Under the pieces are notes generated by a model. The model searched no databases. It was not told the DNA's origin and worked only from the letters and a program-made list of their open reading frames with translations. From positions 272,226-336,225 of the forward strand of contig NZ_JAKJHS010000004.1 in assembly GCF_021648825.1 (NCBI RefSeq): 64,000 nt of DNA, written 5' to 3'. The translations under genes and the position numbers were made by a program. Below, one piece after another: positions 28,311-40,332 of the stretch; positions within the stretch are counted from its first letter, which is position 1; the number at the start of each line of letters is the position of its first letter. This stretch comes from Rhizobium halophilum (GTDB lineage: Bacteria > Pseudomonadota > Alphaproteobacteria > Rhizobiales > Rhizobiaceae).

Positions 28311-30590
28311 TCAGCTCCCGGCGTTATAGGCGGCGATCGCCGCCATGTTGACGATATCACTGTCCTTCGCCCCCATCGAGGTGATCTGCACCGACTTGTC
28401 CAATCCGACCAGCAGCGGGCCAATCACGGTCGCCGCGCCAAGCTCCTGAAGCATTCGCGTCGAGATCGATGCCGAGTGGATCGCCGGCATCACTAGGACA
28501 TTTGCCGTACCGGACAGCCGGCAGAACGGGTACTGTTCCATCCGCTGCGGGTTGAGTGCCACATCGGCTGCCATCTCGCCGTCGTACTCAAAATCGACGC
28601 GGCGCTTGTCGAGGATCTTGACCGCTTCACGCACGCGCTCCGAGCGTTCGCCGGTTGGCTGTCCGAAGGTCGAATAGGCAAGCATGGCCACACGGGGCTC
28701 ATATCCCATCCGCCGTGCCACACGCGCTGCCTCGACCGCGATGTCGGCGAGCTCTTCCGCTGTCGGCATGTCGTGCACCGCCGTGTCGGCGACGAAAACC
28801 GTGCGGCCGCGCGACAGTGCCAGCGAGATGCCGATGACCTTGTGTCCCGGTTTGGTATCGATGCAGCGGCGAACGTCCTGCAGGGCGGTTGCATAGTTGC
28901 GCGTCGTACCGGTGACCATGGCATCCGCATCGCCGACAGCGACCATCGTCGCGGCAAAATGGTTGCGGTCGTTGTGGATCAGGCGCTGCACGTCGCGCAA
29001 CAGGTATCCCTGCCGCTGAAGCCGAGCATAAAGATGATCGATGTAGGCCTCAACGCGGTTTGAAATCCGTGCGTTCACGATCTCGATGCCTGGCCTGTCG
29101 AGATCAATGCCGGCTTTTTCTGCCGTAGCGAGGATCACGTCGTCACGCCCGAGCAAGATCGCGGTTCCAAGGCCTTGATGGGCGAAGGATACCGCAGCCC
29201 GCATAACCTGTTCTTCTTCCGCCTCGGCGAAGACGACCCTCTTCGGAAAGCGGCGTACCCGTTCGTAGATACCTTGGGTGGTTACTGCCATGGGATCGCG
29301 ACGGGCAGATAGCTCGCGCGCATAAGCGTTCAGATCCGGTATGTTCTTCTGCGCAACTCCGCTCTCCATTGCAGCCTCGGCGACAGCCACCGGGATTGCC
29401 GAAATGAGCCGCGGATCAAAGGGGACGGGAATGATGTATTGCGAGCCGAAGCGCGGCCGGTTGCCCTGATAGGCCGCAGCCACGTCATCCGGCACATCCT
29501 CTCGCGCCAGATTGGCCAGCGCGTGAACGGCAGCAATCTTCATCGCATCGTTGATCTGCGTCGCGCGAACGTCGAGCGCACCGCGGAAGATATAGGGGAA
29601 GCCGAGGACGTTGTTCACCTGGTTCGGGTAGTCGGACCGGCCCGTGGCCATGATTGCGTCGTCACGGATGCGCGCCACCTCTTCCGGTGTGATTTCCGGG
29701 TCAGGGTTGGCCATCGCAAAGATGATCGGCTTCTCCGCCATCGAACGGATCATCTCCTCCGAGAAGGCGCCCTTCTGCGACAGGCCGAACACGACGTCGG
29801 CGCCCGCCATCGCCTCTTCCAGTGTCCGCTTGTCGGTCTTCGCCGCATGGGCGGACTTCCACTGGTTCATGCCCTCCGAGCGGCCCTGGTAGATCACGCC
29901 CTTGGTGTCGCAGAGAATGATGTTGTCGGGGTTGAAGCCCATCGCCTTGATGAGCTCCATGCACGCAATTGCCGCTGCACCGGCGCCGTTGCAGACGAGC
30001 TTCGTCGTCTTGAGATCCCGCCCCGTCAGCTCCAGGGCGTTGATGAGGCCTGCGGCGGCAATAATTGCTGTGCCATGTTGGTCGTCATGAAACACCGGAA
30101 TGTCCATCAGCTCCCGCAGGCGGCTCTCGATGATGAAGCATTCGGGAGCCTTGATGTCTTCCAGGTTGATGCCGCCGAAGGAGGGTCCGAGGAAGCGCAC
30201 GCAGTTGACGAACTCGTCGACGTTTTCGGTGTCCACCTCGAGATCGATCGAGTCGACATCGGCGAACCGCTTGAAGAGAACGGATTTTCCTTCCATCACT
30301 GGCTTGGAGGCCAGCGCGCCAAGATTGCCGAGGCCGAGGATCGCGGTCCCGTTGGAAATCACCGCCACCATGTTGCCGCGCGTCGTGTAGTCGTAAGCCG
30401 ATGCCGGGTCAGCGGCGATTGCCTTCACCGGTACGGCCACCCCCGGCGAATAGGCGAGCGAAAGGTCGCGCTGTGTCGCCATGGGTTTCGTCGGGTTGAT
30501 TTCGAGCTTCCCCGGGCGTCCCTGGGCGTGAAAGGCAAGCGCTTCCTGTTCGGTCACGGAAGCACGCGTGCGGGCGGCCTTGTCGTTCAT
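28311..30590 (-). CDS. tme: NADP-dependent malic enzyme with C-terminal phosphotransacetylase-like domain
   Basis: A 759-residue malic enzyme of the long rhizobial MaeB type, converting malate to pyruvate and CO2 with NADP(H). The catalytic half (about residues 1-430) has Y-S-P-G-V-A near 47, D-D-Q-H-G-T-A near 168, and the N-G-A-G-A-A-A nucleotide loop near 197. The C-terminal half (about 440-759) resembles phosphate acetyltransferase but in this family is regulatory and inactive. Position between olsB and mutS matches Sinorhizobium tme (NADP type) rather than dme (NAD type), but sequence alone separates these two weakly. Confidence 0.9.
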   Translation of the reverse strand: MNDKAARTRASVTEQEALAFHAQGRPGKLEINPTKPMATQRDLSLAYSPGVAVPVKAIAADPASAYDYTTRGNMVAVISNGTAILGLGNLGALASKPVMEGKSVLFKRFADVDSIDLEVDTENVDEFVNCVRFLGPSFGGINLEDIKAPECFIIESRLRELMDIPVFHDDQHGTAIIAAAGLINALELTGRDLKTTKLVCNGAGAAAIACMELIKAMGFNPDNIILCDTKGVIYQGRSEGMNQWKSAHAAKTDKRTLEEAMAGADVVFGLSQKGAFSEEMIRSMAEKPIIFAMANPDPEITPEEVARIRDDAIMATGRSDYPNQVNNVLGFPYIFRGALDVRATQINDAMKIAAVHALANLAREDVPDDVAAAYQGNRPRFGSQYIIPVPFDPRLISAIPVAVAEAAMESGVAQKNIPDLNAYARELSARRDPMAVTTQGIYERVRRFPKRVVFAEAEEEQVMRAAVSFAHQGLGTAILLGRDDVILATAEKAGIDLDRPGIEIVNARISNRVEAYIDHLYARLQRQGYLLRDVQRLIHNDRNHFAATMVAVGDADAMVTGTTRNYATALQDVRRCIDTKPGHKVIGISLALSRGRTVFVADTAVHDMPTAEELADIAVEAARVARRMGYEPRVAMLAYSTFGQPTGERSERVREAVKILDKRRVDFEYDGEMAADVALNPQRMEQYPFCRLSGTANVLVMPAIHSASISTRMLQELGAATVIGPLLVGLDKSVQITSMGAKDSDIVNMAAIAAYNAGS

Positions 30591-30708
30591 GGGTGAAGCT
30601 CCTCCAGCTTTTTGTGGGCAGCCCCTGTCCCGGCCGCTCTATCGGTTGTCTTTTGCGGGTCACAATCGATAGTGTTGCCCATCCTCTTGCGCAACAGAAA
30701 ACCGGCCT

Positions 30709-33435
30709 GTGACCCAACACCCACGCTTCGCCATCGATGCTCTGACCGCCGCCGAGCTTGTCTCGGAGGAGAGCCGCGCGACGGCAACGCCGATGATGGA
30801 ACAGTATATCGAGATCAAGGCGAACAACCCGGGATCGCTGCTGTTCTATCGCATGGGGGACTTCTACGAGCTCTTCTTCGAAGATGCGGTCGAGGCTGCC
30901 CGGGCGCTTGGCATCACGCTGACGAAGCGCGGCCAGCATATGGGACAGGACATTCCCATGTGCGGCGTGCCGATCCACGCCGCGGACGACTACCTGCAGA
31001 AGCTCATTTCGCTAGGTTTCCGGGTGGCAGTCTGCGAGCAGGTGGAAGATCCGGCTGAGGCGAAGAAGCGTGGCTCCAAGTCGGTGGTGAAGCGGGACGT
31101 CGTCCGCCTGGTTACGCCTGGGACGCTGACCGAGGAGAAGCTGCTTTCTCCTTCGGAATCGAACTATCTGATGGCACTTGCCCGCATCCGCGGTACTTCT
31201 GAGCCGCAGCTGGCACTTGCCTGGATCGACATCTCGACTGGCGTCTTCCGGTTGGCGGAGACGGACCAGTCGCGGCTGCTGGCGGATATCCTGCGGATCG
31301 ATCCGCGCGAGCTGATCCTGCCTGACACGATGTTCCACGACCCGGAGCTGAAGCCGGTCTTCGACGTGCTAGGCAAGGTGGCCGTGCCGCAGCCGGGCGT
31401 GCTGTTCGACAGTGCGACGGCCGAGGGCCGCATCACCCGCTATTTCGGCGTGGGCACCCTCGACGGCTTCGGCAGCTTTTCCCGTGCTGAACTCGCGGCC
31501 GCTGCTGCCGCAGTGGCTTATGTGGAGAAGACGCAGATCGCCGAGCGGCCGCCGCTCGGGATTCCGGAGCGTGAAAGCGCAGCATCGACGCTCTTCATCG
31601 ACCCAGCCACCCGCGGCAACCTTGAGCTGACGCGGACGCTGTCCGGCGACCGGGAAGGGACGCTCCTGAAGGCGATCGACCGTACGGTCACCGGCGGTGG
31701 CGCCCGGTTGATCGCCGAGCGGCTGATGTCGCCGCTGACGGACCCGGCGCAGATCAACCGTCGTCTCGATTCCATCTGGTTCCTGCTTGAGGAGCCGTCG
31801 CTCTGCTCCGACTTGCGTGCTGCCTTGAAGCAGGTGCCGGACATGCCGCGCGCGCTGTCGCGCCTGGCGCTGGACCGCGGCGGACCGCGCGACCTTGGAG
31901 CCATCCTGCAGGGCCTGCGGGCATCGCGGGACGTTGTGGCGTTTCTTGAAAAGGCGATGCTACCGGAGGAACTCGGCGAAGCGCTCGCCGAACTTCAAGC
32001 CTTGCCCCAGGCAGTCGAACGCCAACTGAGCGAGATGCTGGCGGACGAGCTGCCGCTGTTGAAACGGGACGGCGGCTTTCTCCGCGACGGCGCCCATGAG
32101 GAACTCGACGAGGCGCGCGCGCTGCGCGATCAGTCGCGACGGGTTATCGCCGGCCTCCAGCTGCAGTATGCCGAGGAAACCGGCATCCGATCGCTGAAGA
32201 TCAAGCACAACAACGTGCTTGGCTATTTCATCGAAGTGACGGCAGGGAATGCAGGCCCGATGACCGACAGCGCGGAGGCGAAAGCGCGCTTCATCCATCG
32301 CCAGACGATGGCGAACGCGATGCGCTTCACCACCACCGAGCTTGCCGATCTGGAAAGCCGGATTGCCAATGCCGCCGACCGTGCGCTTTCGATCGAGCTT
32401 GCAGCCTTCGACCGGATGGTCGAGGGCGTGACCGCCGAGGCCGAGGCGATCAAGCGCGGCGCCCGCGCCATTGCCGCCGTCGATGTTGCCTCAGGTCTCG
32501 CTCTGCTTGCAGAGGAGTGGGGCTATCACCGCCCCACGGTTGACGATTCCCGGATGTTCGCGATCGAAGGCGGTCGCCATCCTGTTGTCGAACAGGCCCT
32601 GCGACGCCAGTCCTCCGGCCCCTTCATCGCCAATGATTGCGACCTCTCGCCCCAGGGAGGCGAGTTCGGCGCGCTCTGGCTGCTGACCGGCCCAAACATG
32701 GGCGGTAAGTCGACCTTCCTGCGCCAGAACGCGCTGATCGCGATCCTGGCGCAGATGGGCTCCTTCGTCCCGGCGGCATCGGCCCATATCGGCGTCGTTG
32801 ATCGTCTCTTCTCCCGCGTCGGTGCTTCCGACGACCTCGCCCGCGGCCGCTCCACCTTCATGGTCGAGATGGTCGAGACGGCGGCGATCTTAAACCAGGC
32901 GACCGACCGCTCGCTGGTGATCCTGGACGAAATCGGTCGCGGGACTGCGACCTTCGACGGGCTTTCCATCGCCTGGGCAGCCGTCGAGCACCTGCACGAG
33001 GCGAACCGCTGCCGTGGCCTTTTCGCAACCCATTTCCACGAACTGACGGTGCTCTCGGAAAAGCTGAACCGGCTCTCCAACGCGACGATGCGGGTGAAGG
33101 AGTGGGATGGCGAAGTCATCTTCCTCCATGAGGTGGGTCCGGGCGCGGCAGACCGATCATACGGCATACAGGTGGCGCGGCTCGCCGGTCTGCCGCCCTC
33201 CGTCGTTGCCCGTGCCCGAGATGTCCTGACCAAGCTGGAAGATTCCGATCGCAAGAACCCGGCCAGCCAGCTGATCGACGACCTCCCCCTTTTCCAGGTG
33301 GCCGTCCGGCGCGAGGAGCAACGCCAAGCGGGCCCCTCAAAGGTCGAGGAAGTCCTGAAGTCGATCAATCCGGACGACATGACCCCGCGCGAGGCGCTGG
33401 ACGCGCTGTACGCACTGAAGAAGCAGCTTGGCTGA
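30709..33435 (+). CDS. mutS: DNA mismatch repair protein MutS
   Basis: MutS (908 residues) recognises mismatches and starts repair with MutL. The mismatch-binding F-x-E motif lies in G-D-F-Y-E-L-F near residue 51; the connector, lever and clamp domains follow; the ATPase has Walker [10 protein letters not shown] near residue 661, Walker [12 protein letters not shown] near 736 and the T-H-F-H-E-L segment near 770. The start is a GTG at 30709; the frame cannot extend further. Divergent from tme over 118 bp. In related genomes glnD follows directly, whereas here a pseudogene and an AraC regulator intervene. Confidence 0.96.
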   Translation: MTQHPRFAIDALTAAELVSEESRATATPMMEQYIEIKANNPGSLLFYRMGDFYELFFEDAVEAARALGITLTKRGQHMGQDIPMCGVPIHAADDYLQKLISLGFRVAVCEQVEDPAEAKKRGSKSVVKRDVVRLVTPGTLTEEKLLSPSESNYLMALARIRGTSEPQLALAWIDISTGVFRLAETDQSRLLADILRIDPRELILPDTMFHDPELKPVFDVLGKVAVPQPGVLFDSATAEGRITRYFGVGTLDGFGSFSRAELAAAAAAVAYVEKTQIAERPPLGIPERESAASTLFIDPATRGNLELTRTLSGDREGTLLKAIDRTVTGGGARLIAERLMSPLTDPAQINRRLDSIWFLLEEPSLCSDLRAALKQVPDMPRALSRLALDRGGPRDLGAILQGLRASRDVVAFLEKAMLPEELGEALAELQALPQAVERQLSEMLADELPLLKRDGGFLRDGAHEELDEARALRDQSRRVIAGLQLQYAEETGIRSLKIKHNNVLGYFIEVTAGNAGPMTDSAEAKARFIHRQTMANAMRFTTTELADLESRIANAADRALSIELAAFDRMVEGVTAEAEAIKRGARAIAAVDVASGLALLAEEWGYHRPTVDDSRMFAIEGGRHPVVEQALRRQSSGPFIANDCDLSPQGGEFGALWLLTGPNMGGKSTFLRQNALIAILAQMGSFVPAASAHIGVVDRLFSRVGASDDLARGRSTFMVEMVETAAILNQATDRSLVILDEIGRGTATFDGLSIAWAAVEHLHEANRCRGLFATHFHELTVLSEKLNRLSNATMRVKEWDGEVIFLHEVGPGAADRSYGIQVARLAGLPPSVVARARDVLTKLEDSDRKNPASQLIDDLPLFQVAVRREEQRQAGPSKVEEVLKSINPDDMTPREALDALYALKKQLG

Positions 33436-33474
33436 CACAGGGTGACTAATTGGAGCCGCGGGCCGAAGTCGCGC

Positions 33475-34526
33475 TCATCGCGATGACGTCAGCGCCTTGG
33501 TGAACGCTGTGATTGTCATATCGATCATTTGCGCATGGAGTTCGCGCCTGGGCCGTCCTCCGCCGTCAGTACATATCGGATCACCAATCTTTTCTACTTC
33601 GGCAAGTCGTGAGGCCCCGGGGCTTGCACTCGGGAAACATGCTGAAATGACTAGCGTCCGTGACAACGGAATAGCTCGACTTGTCGATCAGTTCCTGCTG
33701 CCTCTGAAGCCTGTGCGGTTGACGGGATCTCTCCCGGCCGACCGAGATTGATCAGGTTAACGGGGATCGAAATCCGCGAGAAGCTCTCGATGTCAAACAC
33801 ATCGATGGGTGCAGGGTCAATTACTACTGCGAATTTTATGCGGTTGTCCCTGTTGTCGCGGTCAGCCGATTGCAGATCCATGCTGTGAAGATCAACTCCG
33901 CTTTGCCTGACCCATTCACAAAGCGAAGCGTTGTTTGCATCGGTATCGCAATAGGCTGCAAGGAGACGGGGATCGATGCGCGCGCCTGCGACCGCCAGAG
34001 CCGTGGTGCCGCCCATTGAAAGACCAACAACACCGACCTTTCCGCGCTCAAGATGTTCCCGGAAAAAGGTACTTTGCTCTATCCCATCCAGGGTTTCCGT
34101 GAGATCGGCAGGCCTTTTCCAGATTCGCATCGTCTCGGCTGCCGACCTGTTCCCTCCTGAACCGCCCGGATGCGTAGGTGCCGCCACCACAAACCCCTTC
34201 TGGGCCAACGGCACTGCAATCCAGCTCATGGACTGCGGGTTCCCTGCCAGACCAGCGCCATGCGAAAGCAAGATGATTGGAAACGTCGATTCTGAGATGG
34301 GTGCGGCGTCCATTGCGGGCGTTCCCACGAAAAACTTGCTCTCGCCCAGAACGACTTGTTTGCCGCCCGGTTTCGCTGGATACCAGACTGTAACATCGAG
34401 ATTGCCGCCGCGCTCGTCGGAGGGAACCACCATATGGTGGACACCGACGTTGTCCAGGGCTTCAGCCGGCTGCTGGATCGATGATAAGGCGAACGCCGCC
34501 AGGAAGAGCTTCGACCACCTTGCCAT
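33475..34526 (-). pseudogene. Secreted alpha/beta hydrolase (dienelactone hydrolase-type), broken by two frameshifts
   Basis: The intact N-terminal part begins at ATG 34526 (GGAG upstream) with a signal-like hydrophobic segment (L-F-L-A-A-F-A-L), then shows L-L-S-H-G-A-G near residue 86 and the nucleophile elbow G-L-S-M-G-G near 163. It stops early at 33651. The missing end is readable in other phases: near 33694-33695 one extra base moves the frame to S-Y-S-V-V-T-D-A-S-H-F-S-M-F-P-E-C-K-P, which carries the expected catalytic histidine, and at 33615-33622 (CCCCGGGG) another extra base moves it to A-E-V-E-K-I-G-D-P-I-C-T-D-G-G and on to a stop at 33475. So this is a degraded gene, unless both shifts are sequencing errors. 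Confidence 0.8.
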
Positions 34527-34722
34527 GGCATTCTCCACTTCTCGTATTGTGGCTGAGGGCTGGATCACTCGCAGCCTGACGATTGCGCAGACTGGATGCC
34601 CGTTCCTGAGGCAGCCACGACCTCAAATGCGTTCAAGGTGGTCCTGCATCGCGATGTTGGACCGTCGGGTGAGGCCCCGAAGGCAAGTACCCCGTTTCTT
34701 CTCATGTCCTTCGCGTGCCAGC

Positions 34723-35793
34723 GTGGTAAGGCTTCTTTCGCCAACTAGTCGCGCCGTTCTTGCTGAGTTACTGCATTTGTTCTCAATCCCCTTGCCATTT
34801 GTCGCGGGACTGCTTTTCGTCCTGGTGCTCCATCGTTCGCTTGAGGGCGTAGAGGTGCGAGGCTCACGACGCTACTTACGAGCTTTCCTGCTCGCCTATG
34901 CTTTGCAGGGAATAATTGTCGGGTTGCGCTTCGGCTATGGAGTTCGCGCCCTTGCGTTCGTTCAGCCGGTTACGGCGGGCATCATGCCGCCGCTCGCCTA
35001 TCTTGCGTTCCGCGCCCTTGCCGCCTCACCTATGAAGCAGGTCTGGTGGCATCTGGGTGCGCCTCTGTCAGTGGCCCTGGCGATGGCCACCCTCCCGCTG
35101 CTGGTCGACCCCTTGCTGGCGGTGATTTTCATTGTCTACGGACTGTTGCTCTTTCGGTTGACGGCCAGCAATTCTAACGCGGTAGCGGAGGCACCTCTTA
35201 ATCGCGAAGTCCCGGCTTTGCGTGCTGCACGGCTGACGGCCGGGCTGATGATTTTCTTCGCTGTCACGGATGCCATCGTCTCGCTGACCAGCTGGGTGTA
35301 TGGGCAGGCTCTGGTGCCCACTGCCGTGGGGCTGCTGAACCTGGTCGCCATTGCCGTCGTGCTGGTCTACTACTTTCTGCCGGAGCCACAGTCGCCATTG
35401 GCGGCGGGTGTCACGGCGGGGAATGCCGAGCCGTCACCTGATGACCGGTTGCTGGTGGCGAAGGTGCAAGCTGCTTTGGACTACGACAAGCTCTACGGCC
35501 GCGAAGATCTAAGCCTGGCGCGCCTCGCTCGCAGCGCAGGCCTCCCGCCGCGCGACGTCTCTGCCGCCATCAATCGGACGACTGGTCTGAACGTCTCGCA
35601 ATTTGTCAACAATAGACGCGTCAGCGAGGCCTGCCGTCTGCTGCAGGAAACTGACAAGCCGGTGACCACCGTTATGTTCGACTCCGGCTTCGGCACCAAA
35701 TCAAACTTCAATCGCGAGTTTCGCAGGGTGACCGGAACCAGTCCCTCCCAGTGGCGCGCGAAAAAGAGGCAGGGCGGTAACGGCGCTCAATGA
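34723..35793 (+). CDS. AraC family regulator with N-terminal membrane domain
   Basis: A C-terminal AraC/XylS DNA-binding domain (about the last 100 residues) with two helix-turn-helix units: L-S-L-A-R-L-A-R-S-A-G-L near the first and the conserved V-M-F-D-S-G-F-G-T-K-S-N-F-N-R-E-F-R near the second, followed by G-T-S-P-S-Q-W-R. The N-terminal 210 residues contain about six or seven hydrophobic helices, so this is a membrane-bound one-component regulator rather than a cytosolic sugar sensor. The start is uncertain: GTG 34723 is given, TTG 34777 is possible; the frame extends to 33976 but overlaps the opposite-strand gene. Ligand unknown. It may have controlled the adjacent broken hydrolase gene. 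Confidence 0.8.
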   Translation: MVRLLSPTSRAVLAELLHLFSIPLPFVAGLLFVLVLHRSLEGVEVRGSRRYLRAFLLAYALQGIIVGLRFGYGVRALAFVQPVTAGIMPPLAYLAFRALAASPMKQVWWHLGAPLSVALAMATLPLLVDPLLAVIFIVYGLLLFRLTASNSNAVAEAPLNREVPALRAARLTAGLMIFFAVTDAIVSLTSWVYGQALVPTAVGLLNLVAIAVVLVYYFLPEPQSPLAAGVTAGNAEPSPDDRLLVAKVQAALDYDKLYGREDLSLARLARSAGLPPRDVSAAINRTTGLNVSQFVNNRRVSEACRLLQETDKPVTTVMFDSGFGTKSNFNREFRRVTGTSPSQWRAKKRQGGNGAQ

Positions 35794-35918
35794 CCGCCTC
35801 AGCCGACAGTCGCACCGGCGCACACGAAGTGTGAACGCTTCTGTCATCATAAAGACTGTGAAGCACAGCGCGGAGCAGATATAGGCTGCTTGCGACACGC
35901 TGGCAGCAGCAGGACGAC

Positions 35919-38762
35919 ATGGCTCACGACGACTCGATCGATTTCTCAGGCATCATTGATGTAGACCAGCTGCGTAACGAGTGCCGCGCGGCCGCTGCGG
36001 GTAGCGGACAAACAGTGCTGGAGACGCGGGCGGCTCTGCTTGCGGTGCTGCGGGCGGCGAGCGTCGAAGGCCGCAAGAGGATACGCGGCCTTCTCGACAA
36101 GGATGGCGGGGGGCTTGCCTGCGCGCGGCGACTGTCGTGGCTGCAGGATCAGTTGATCCAAGTTCTTCACGAGGTCGTGGCGGAGCGATTGCATCCGGAA
36201 GCGCCGCAGGTGGCGGTCGCAGCTGTCGGCGGTTACGGGCGTGAGACACTTGCGCCCGGTTCCGATATCGACCTGCTCTTCCTGGTGCCGTCGAAGAATT
36301 CAGACGCGATGCGAAGGGCGATCGAGTTCCTGCTCTACGTTCTGTGGGACATGGGGTTCAAGGTTGGTCACGCCACCCGCACGGTCGAGGAGTGCATCCA
36401 GCTCGCCAAGACGGATATGACGATCCGCACTGCAATCCTGGAAAGCCGCTATATCTGCGGGGAGGAGGCGCTGGTCGGCGAGCTGGAAAAGCGCTTCGAT
36501 GCCGAGATCGTCGCCGGTACCGGGCCTGAATTCGTCGCAGCAAAACTCGCCGAGCGCGACCAGCGCCATCAGAAGGCAGGCGACACCCGCTATCTCGTCG
36601 AACCCAACGTCAAGGAAGGCAAGGGCGGCCTGCGCGACCTGCAGACGCTCTTCTGGATCGCCAAGTACTATTATCGCATCCGTGATGCGCATGAACTGGT
36701 CAAGCTCGGCGTCCTGTCGCGGCACGAATGGAAGGTCTTCCAGAAGGCGGACGATTTTCTCTGGGCCGTGCGTTGCCACATGCACTTCCTCACGGGCAAG
36801 GCGGAGGAACGGCTGTCCTTCGACATTCAGCGGGAGATTGCCGAGAGCCTGGGCTATCATAGGCGGCCGGGCCTAGCGGCTGTTGAACGCTTTATGAAGC
36901 ACTACTTCCTTGTCGCCAAGGACGTGGGGGACTTAACGCGCATCTTCTGTGCAGCCCTTGAGGACGAGCAGGCCAAGGACGCCCCCGGCATCAAGCGCGT
37001 CATCTCGCGCTTCACCAGACGCGTGCACAAGATTCCGGGTACGGTGGAATTTGTGCAGGACCGTGGACGTATCACGGTTGCCGATTCCGAGGTCTTCAAG
37101 CGCGATCCGATCAACATCATCCGCTTCTTCCATGTTGCAGACATCAACGGGCTCGAGTTTCACCCGGATGCTTTGAAGCGGGTCACGCGCTCGCTTTCCC
37201 TGATCAACGACGAGGTCCGTAACAACGACGAGGCCAACCGCCTCTTCATCTCGATGCTGACGTCTCGTCGAGAGCCGGCGCTGATGCTGCGGCGGATGAA
37301 CGAGGCGGGAGTGCTGGGACGTTTCATCCCGGATTTCGGCCGCATCGTCTCCATGATGCAGTTCAACATGTATCACCACTATACGGTCGATGAGCACCTG
37401 ATACGCTCGGTGGAGGCTCTTTCCGAGGTCGACAAGGGACAGGCGGCCGACATCCATCCGCTCGCCAACAAGCTGATGCCTTCGGTCGATGAACGGGAAG
37501 CGCTCTATGTGGCAGTCCTGCTGCACGACATTGCCAAGGGGCGGCAGGAGGATCACTCGATTGCCGGCGCACGCATCGCCCGCAAGCTTTGCCCGCGTTT
37601 CGGGCTCAATGCCAAGCAGACCGAGCTTGTGGTCTGGCTCATCGAAGAGCATCTGATCATGTCAATGACGGCGCAGACGCGCGATCTTCATGACCGCAAG
37701 ACGATCACCGATTTCGCCGAAAAAGTGCAGTCGATGGATCGCCTGAGATTGCTCCTGATCCTCACCATCTGCGATATCCGAGCCGTTGGCCCCGGCGTCT
37801 GGAACGGTTGGAAGGGGCAGTTGCTGCGCACGCTTTATTACGAGACGGAGCTCCTGCTGTCCGGCGGCTTCTCGGAAGTCTCGCGCAAGGAGCGGGCAAA
37901 ACAGGCGGAGGAGGAGCTTTTTGCCGCTCTTGCGGACTGGAGCCAGAAGGACCGGCGAGTCTATTCGCGGCTCCACTACCAGCCGTACCTTCTTTCGGTC
38001 GACCTGGAGGACCAGGTGCGGCACGCCCAGTTCATCCGCGACACCGACCGGGCCGGGCATGCGCTGGCGACAATGGTGCGCACGCACTCCTTCCACGCCA
38101 TCACCGAGATCACTGTGCTGGCGCCGGACCATCCAAGGCTTCTGTCGATCATCGCCGGCGCGTGTGCCGCCGCCGGTGCCAATATCGCGGACGCACAGAT
38201 CTATACGACGACCGATGGTCGTGCCCTCGACACCATCCTCATCAACCGAGAGTTCGCCAGCGACGAAGACGAAATGCGCCGCGCGGCAACCATCGGCCGG
38301 ATGATCGAGGACGTGCTGTCCGGCAAGAAGCGTCTGCCCGAAGTGATTGCGACGCGGGCCAAGGGCAAGAAGCGCAACAAGGCCTTCGACATTCCGCCCT
38401 CGGTCGTGCTGTCGAACGGCCTCTCGAACAAATTCACCGTGGTGGAGGTCGAGTGCCTTGACCGGCCCGGTCTTCTGGCGGAGATCACGGCCGTTCTGGC
38501 CGATCTCTCGCTCGATATCCACTCCGCACGTATCACGACCTTCGGCGAGAAGGTGATCGACACCTTCTATGTCACTGATCTCCTCGGCTCGAAGATCACC
38601 AACGAAAACCGGCAGAGCAATATCATTGCGCGGCTGAAAGCTGTGATGTCCGAGCAGGAAGACGAGCTGCGCCGCGGCATGCCCTCCGGCATGATTGCGC
38701 CGGCGCCCATGCCCGCACGTCGTGCGCAACAGACACCACGCCGTTCCAAGGCTGAAGCATGA
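35919..38762 (+). CDS. glnD: Bifunctional uridylyltransferase/uridylyl-removing enzyme (PII modification)
   Basis: GlnD (947 residues) adds UMP to PII proteins GlnB/GlnK when nitrogen is short and removes it when glutamine is high. The nucleotidyltransferase domain has [17 protein letters not shown] at residues 104-120, with catalytic D116 and D118; the HD domain's L-L-H-D-I-A-K-G lies near 536; two C-terminal ACT domains start near 728 and 842. It is coupled to murJ by a four-base overlap, as in other rhizobia. Confidence 0.96.
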   Translation: MAHDDSIDFSGIIDVDQLRNECRAAAAGSGQTVLETRAALLAVLRAASVEGRKRIRGLLDKDGGGLACARRLSWLQDQLIQVLHEVVAERLHPEAPQVAVAAVGGYGRETLAPGSDIDLLFLVPSKNSDAMRRAIEFLLYVLWDMGFKVGHATRTVEECIQLAKTDMTIRTAILESRYICGEEALVGELEKRFDAEIVAGTGPEFVAAKLAERDQRHQKAGDTRYLVEPNVKEGKGGLRDLQTLFWIAKYYYRIRDAHELVKLGVLSRHEWKVFQKADDFLWAVRCHMHFLTGKAEERLSFDIQREIAESLGYHRRPGLAAVERFMKHYFLVAKDVGDLTRIFCAALEDEQAKDAPGIKRVISRFTRRVHKIPGTVEFVQDRGRITVADSEVFKRDPINIIRFFHVADINGLEFHPDALKRVTRSLSLINDEVRNNDEANRLFISMLTSRREPALMLRRMNEAGVLGRFIPDFGRIVSMMQFNMYHHYTVDEHLIRSVEALSEVDKGQAADIHPLANKLMPSVDEREALYVAVLLHDIAKGRQEDHSIAGARIARKLCPRFGLNAKQTELVVWLIEEHLIMSMTAQTRDLHDRKTITDFAEKVQSMDRLRLLLILTICDIRAVGPGVWNGWKGQLLRTLYYETELLLSGGFSEVSRKERAKQAEEELFAALADWSQKDRRVYSRLHYQPYLLSVDLEDQVRHAQFIRDTDRAGHALATMVRTHSFHAITEITVLAPDHPRLLSIIAGACAAAGANIADAQIYTTTDGRALDTILINREFASDEDEMRRAATIGRMIEDVLSGKKRLPEVIATRAKGKKRNKAFDIPPSVVLSNGLSNKFTVVEVECLDRPGLLAEITAVLADLSLDIHSARITTFGEKVIDTFYVTDLLGSKITNENRQSNIIARLKAVMSEQEDELRRGMPSGMIAPAPMPARRAQQTPRRSKAEA

Positions 38763-40330
38763 GCCTCGTCCGCAAGTTTGCCACCGTCGGGGGAGCAACG
38801 CTCGGCAGCCGGCTCTTCGGTTTTGCCCGCGAGACACTGATGGCGGCAGCGCTCGGCACGGGCACGATGGCCGACGTCTTCTATGCCGCCTTCCGCTTCC
38901 CCAACCTCTTCCGTCGCCTGTTTGCGGAAGGGGCCTTCAACGCGGCCTTCGTGCCGCTGTTCTCCAAAGAGATCGAGACCAATGGGGTGGACGGCGCCAG
39001 GCGCTTCTCCGAGGAAGTCTTCGGCGTCCTGTTCTCGGTGTTGATGCTGATCACCATTGCCATGGAACTGGCGATGCCGTGGCTGGTCGACTGGATCATC
39101 GCGCCGGGCTTCGCTGATGATCCAGAAAAGTCGGCACTCACCGTCCGGCTGGCCGCAGTGATGTTTCCCTATCTGATGTGCATGTCGCTGACGGCGATGA
39201 TGAGCGGCATGCTGAATTCGCTACATCATTTCTTTGCGGCGGCCATTGCTCCAGTTTTCCTGAACGTCGTGATGATCGCGGCGCTCGGCTATGCCTGGTG
39301 GAGCGGGGCGGATGCGCTATCGACGGCGTGGTATCTCTCCTGGAGCGTCCTGGTCGCCGGCATCCTGCAACTGGCCCTAGTCTACTTCGGAGTCCGCCAT
39401 GCAGGCATCAGGATCGGCTTCCGGCGGCCCAGGATGACGCCGAACGTCAAGCGGCTTCTCGTTCTCGCCGTACCGGCGGCGATTACCGGTGGTGTCACGC
39501 AAATCAACCAAGTGATCGGCCAGGCAATCGCCTCTACCAAGGATGGTGCCATCGCCGCACTACAGTATGCTGATCGCATCTACCAGTTGCCACTCGGCGT
39601 CGTCGGGGTTGCGGTTGGGGTCGTGCTGCTGCCGGAACTGTCACGAGCGCTAAAGGGCGGTCACATGAAGGAGGCGGCGGGAATTCAGAACCGCTCGCTC
39701 GAATTTGTTCTCTTCCTGACCCTGCCCGCGGCGGCAGGCCTTTGGGTGCTGTCGGAGCCGATCATCCGGGTGCTCTACGAGCGCGGTGCCTTTTCCGCTC
39801 AGAATACCGAAGTCGTTGCCTCCATCCTGGCGATCTACGGCATCGGCCTACCCGGCTTCGTGATGATCAAGGCTCTGCAGCCGGGCTTCTACGCCCGCGA
39901 AGACACCCGCACGCCGATGCGGTTCACGATTATCTCGGTCATCGTGAATTCGGGGCTCGCCATCACACTGTTCCCGCTTCTGGCGGAGCGCGGCATCGCC
40001 ACCGCCGAAGCCGCCGCAGGATGGCTCAACACCACGCTTTTGTTTGCAACACTTCTCTGGCGCGGCGATCTCCTATGGGAGTGGCAGCTGTTTCGCCGAG
40101 CATTGCTGCTTCTGGTTTCCGCAGGCGTGATGGCCGGCGCGCTGGTTTACCTTCTGCCATACGCCGCACCATGGCTACTGCCGCAGGTACCACTTCTCCA
40201 GCAGGTCTTGGCCCTCGGCTGCCTCTTGGCATTGGCCATGACGATCTACTTCCCCGTCGCCTTCCTGCTCGGCGGGGCCGATATGGGGATGATCCGGAGA
40301 AACCTGAAGCGCAAGCCCACCGAGGGTTAG
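38759..40330 (+). CDS. murJ: Lipid II flippase MurJ
   Basis: A 523-residue polytopic membrane protein of the MVF/MATE type (formerly MviN) that flips lipid II across the inner membrane for peptidoglycan synthesis. The conserved N-terminal [16 protein letters not shown] segment, F-R[14 protein letters not shown], and F-V-P-L-F are present, with about fourteen hydrophobic helices. It starts inside the glnD stop (ATGA) and is therefore co-translated with it. Confidence 0.94.
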   Translation: MSLVRKFATVGGATLGSRLFGFARETLMAAALGTGTMADVFYAAFRFPNLFRRLFAEGAFNAAFVPLFSKEIETNGVDGARRFSEEVFGVLFSVLMLITIAMELAMPWLVDWIIAPGFADDPEKSALTVRLAAVMFPYLMCMSLTAMMSGMLNSLHHFFAAAIAPVFLNVVMIAALGYAWWSGADALSTAWYLSWSVLVAGILQLALVYFGVRHAGIRIGFRRPRMTPNVKRLLVLAVPAAITGGVTQINQVIGQAIASTKDGAIAALQYADRIYQLPLGVVGVAVGVVLLPELSRALKGGHMKEAAGIQNRSLEFVLFLTLPAAAGLWVLSEPIIRVLYERGAFSAQNTEVVASILAIYGIGLPGFVMIKALQPGFYAREDTRTPMRFTIISVIVNSGLAITLFPLLAERGIATAEAAAGWLNTTLLFATLLWRGDLLWEWQLFRRALLLLVSAGVMAGALVYLLPYAAPWLLPQVPLLQQVLALGCLLALAMTIYFPVAFLLGGADMGMIRRNLKRKPTEG

Positions 40331-40332
40331 AG

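Noticed and set aside
33976-34722. N-terminal extension of the AraC regulator frame
   Set aside because: It lies antisense to the hydrolase gene and lacks any match to the family's membrane domain.
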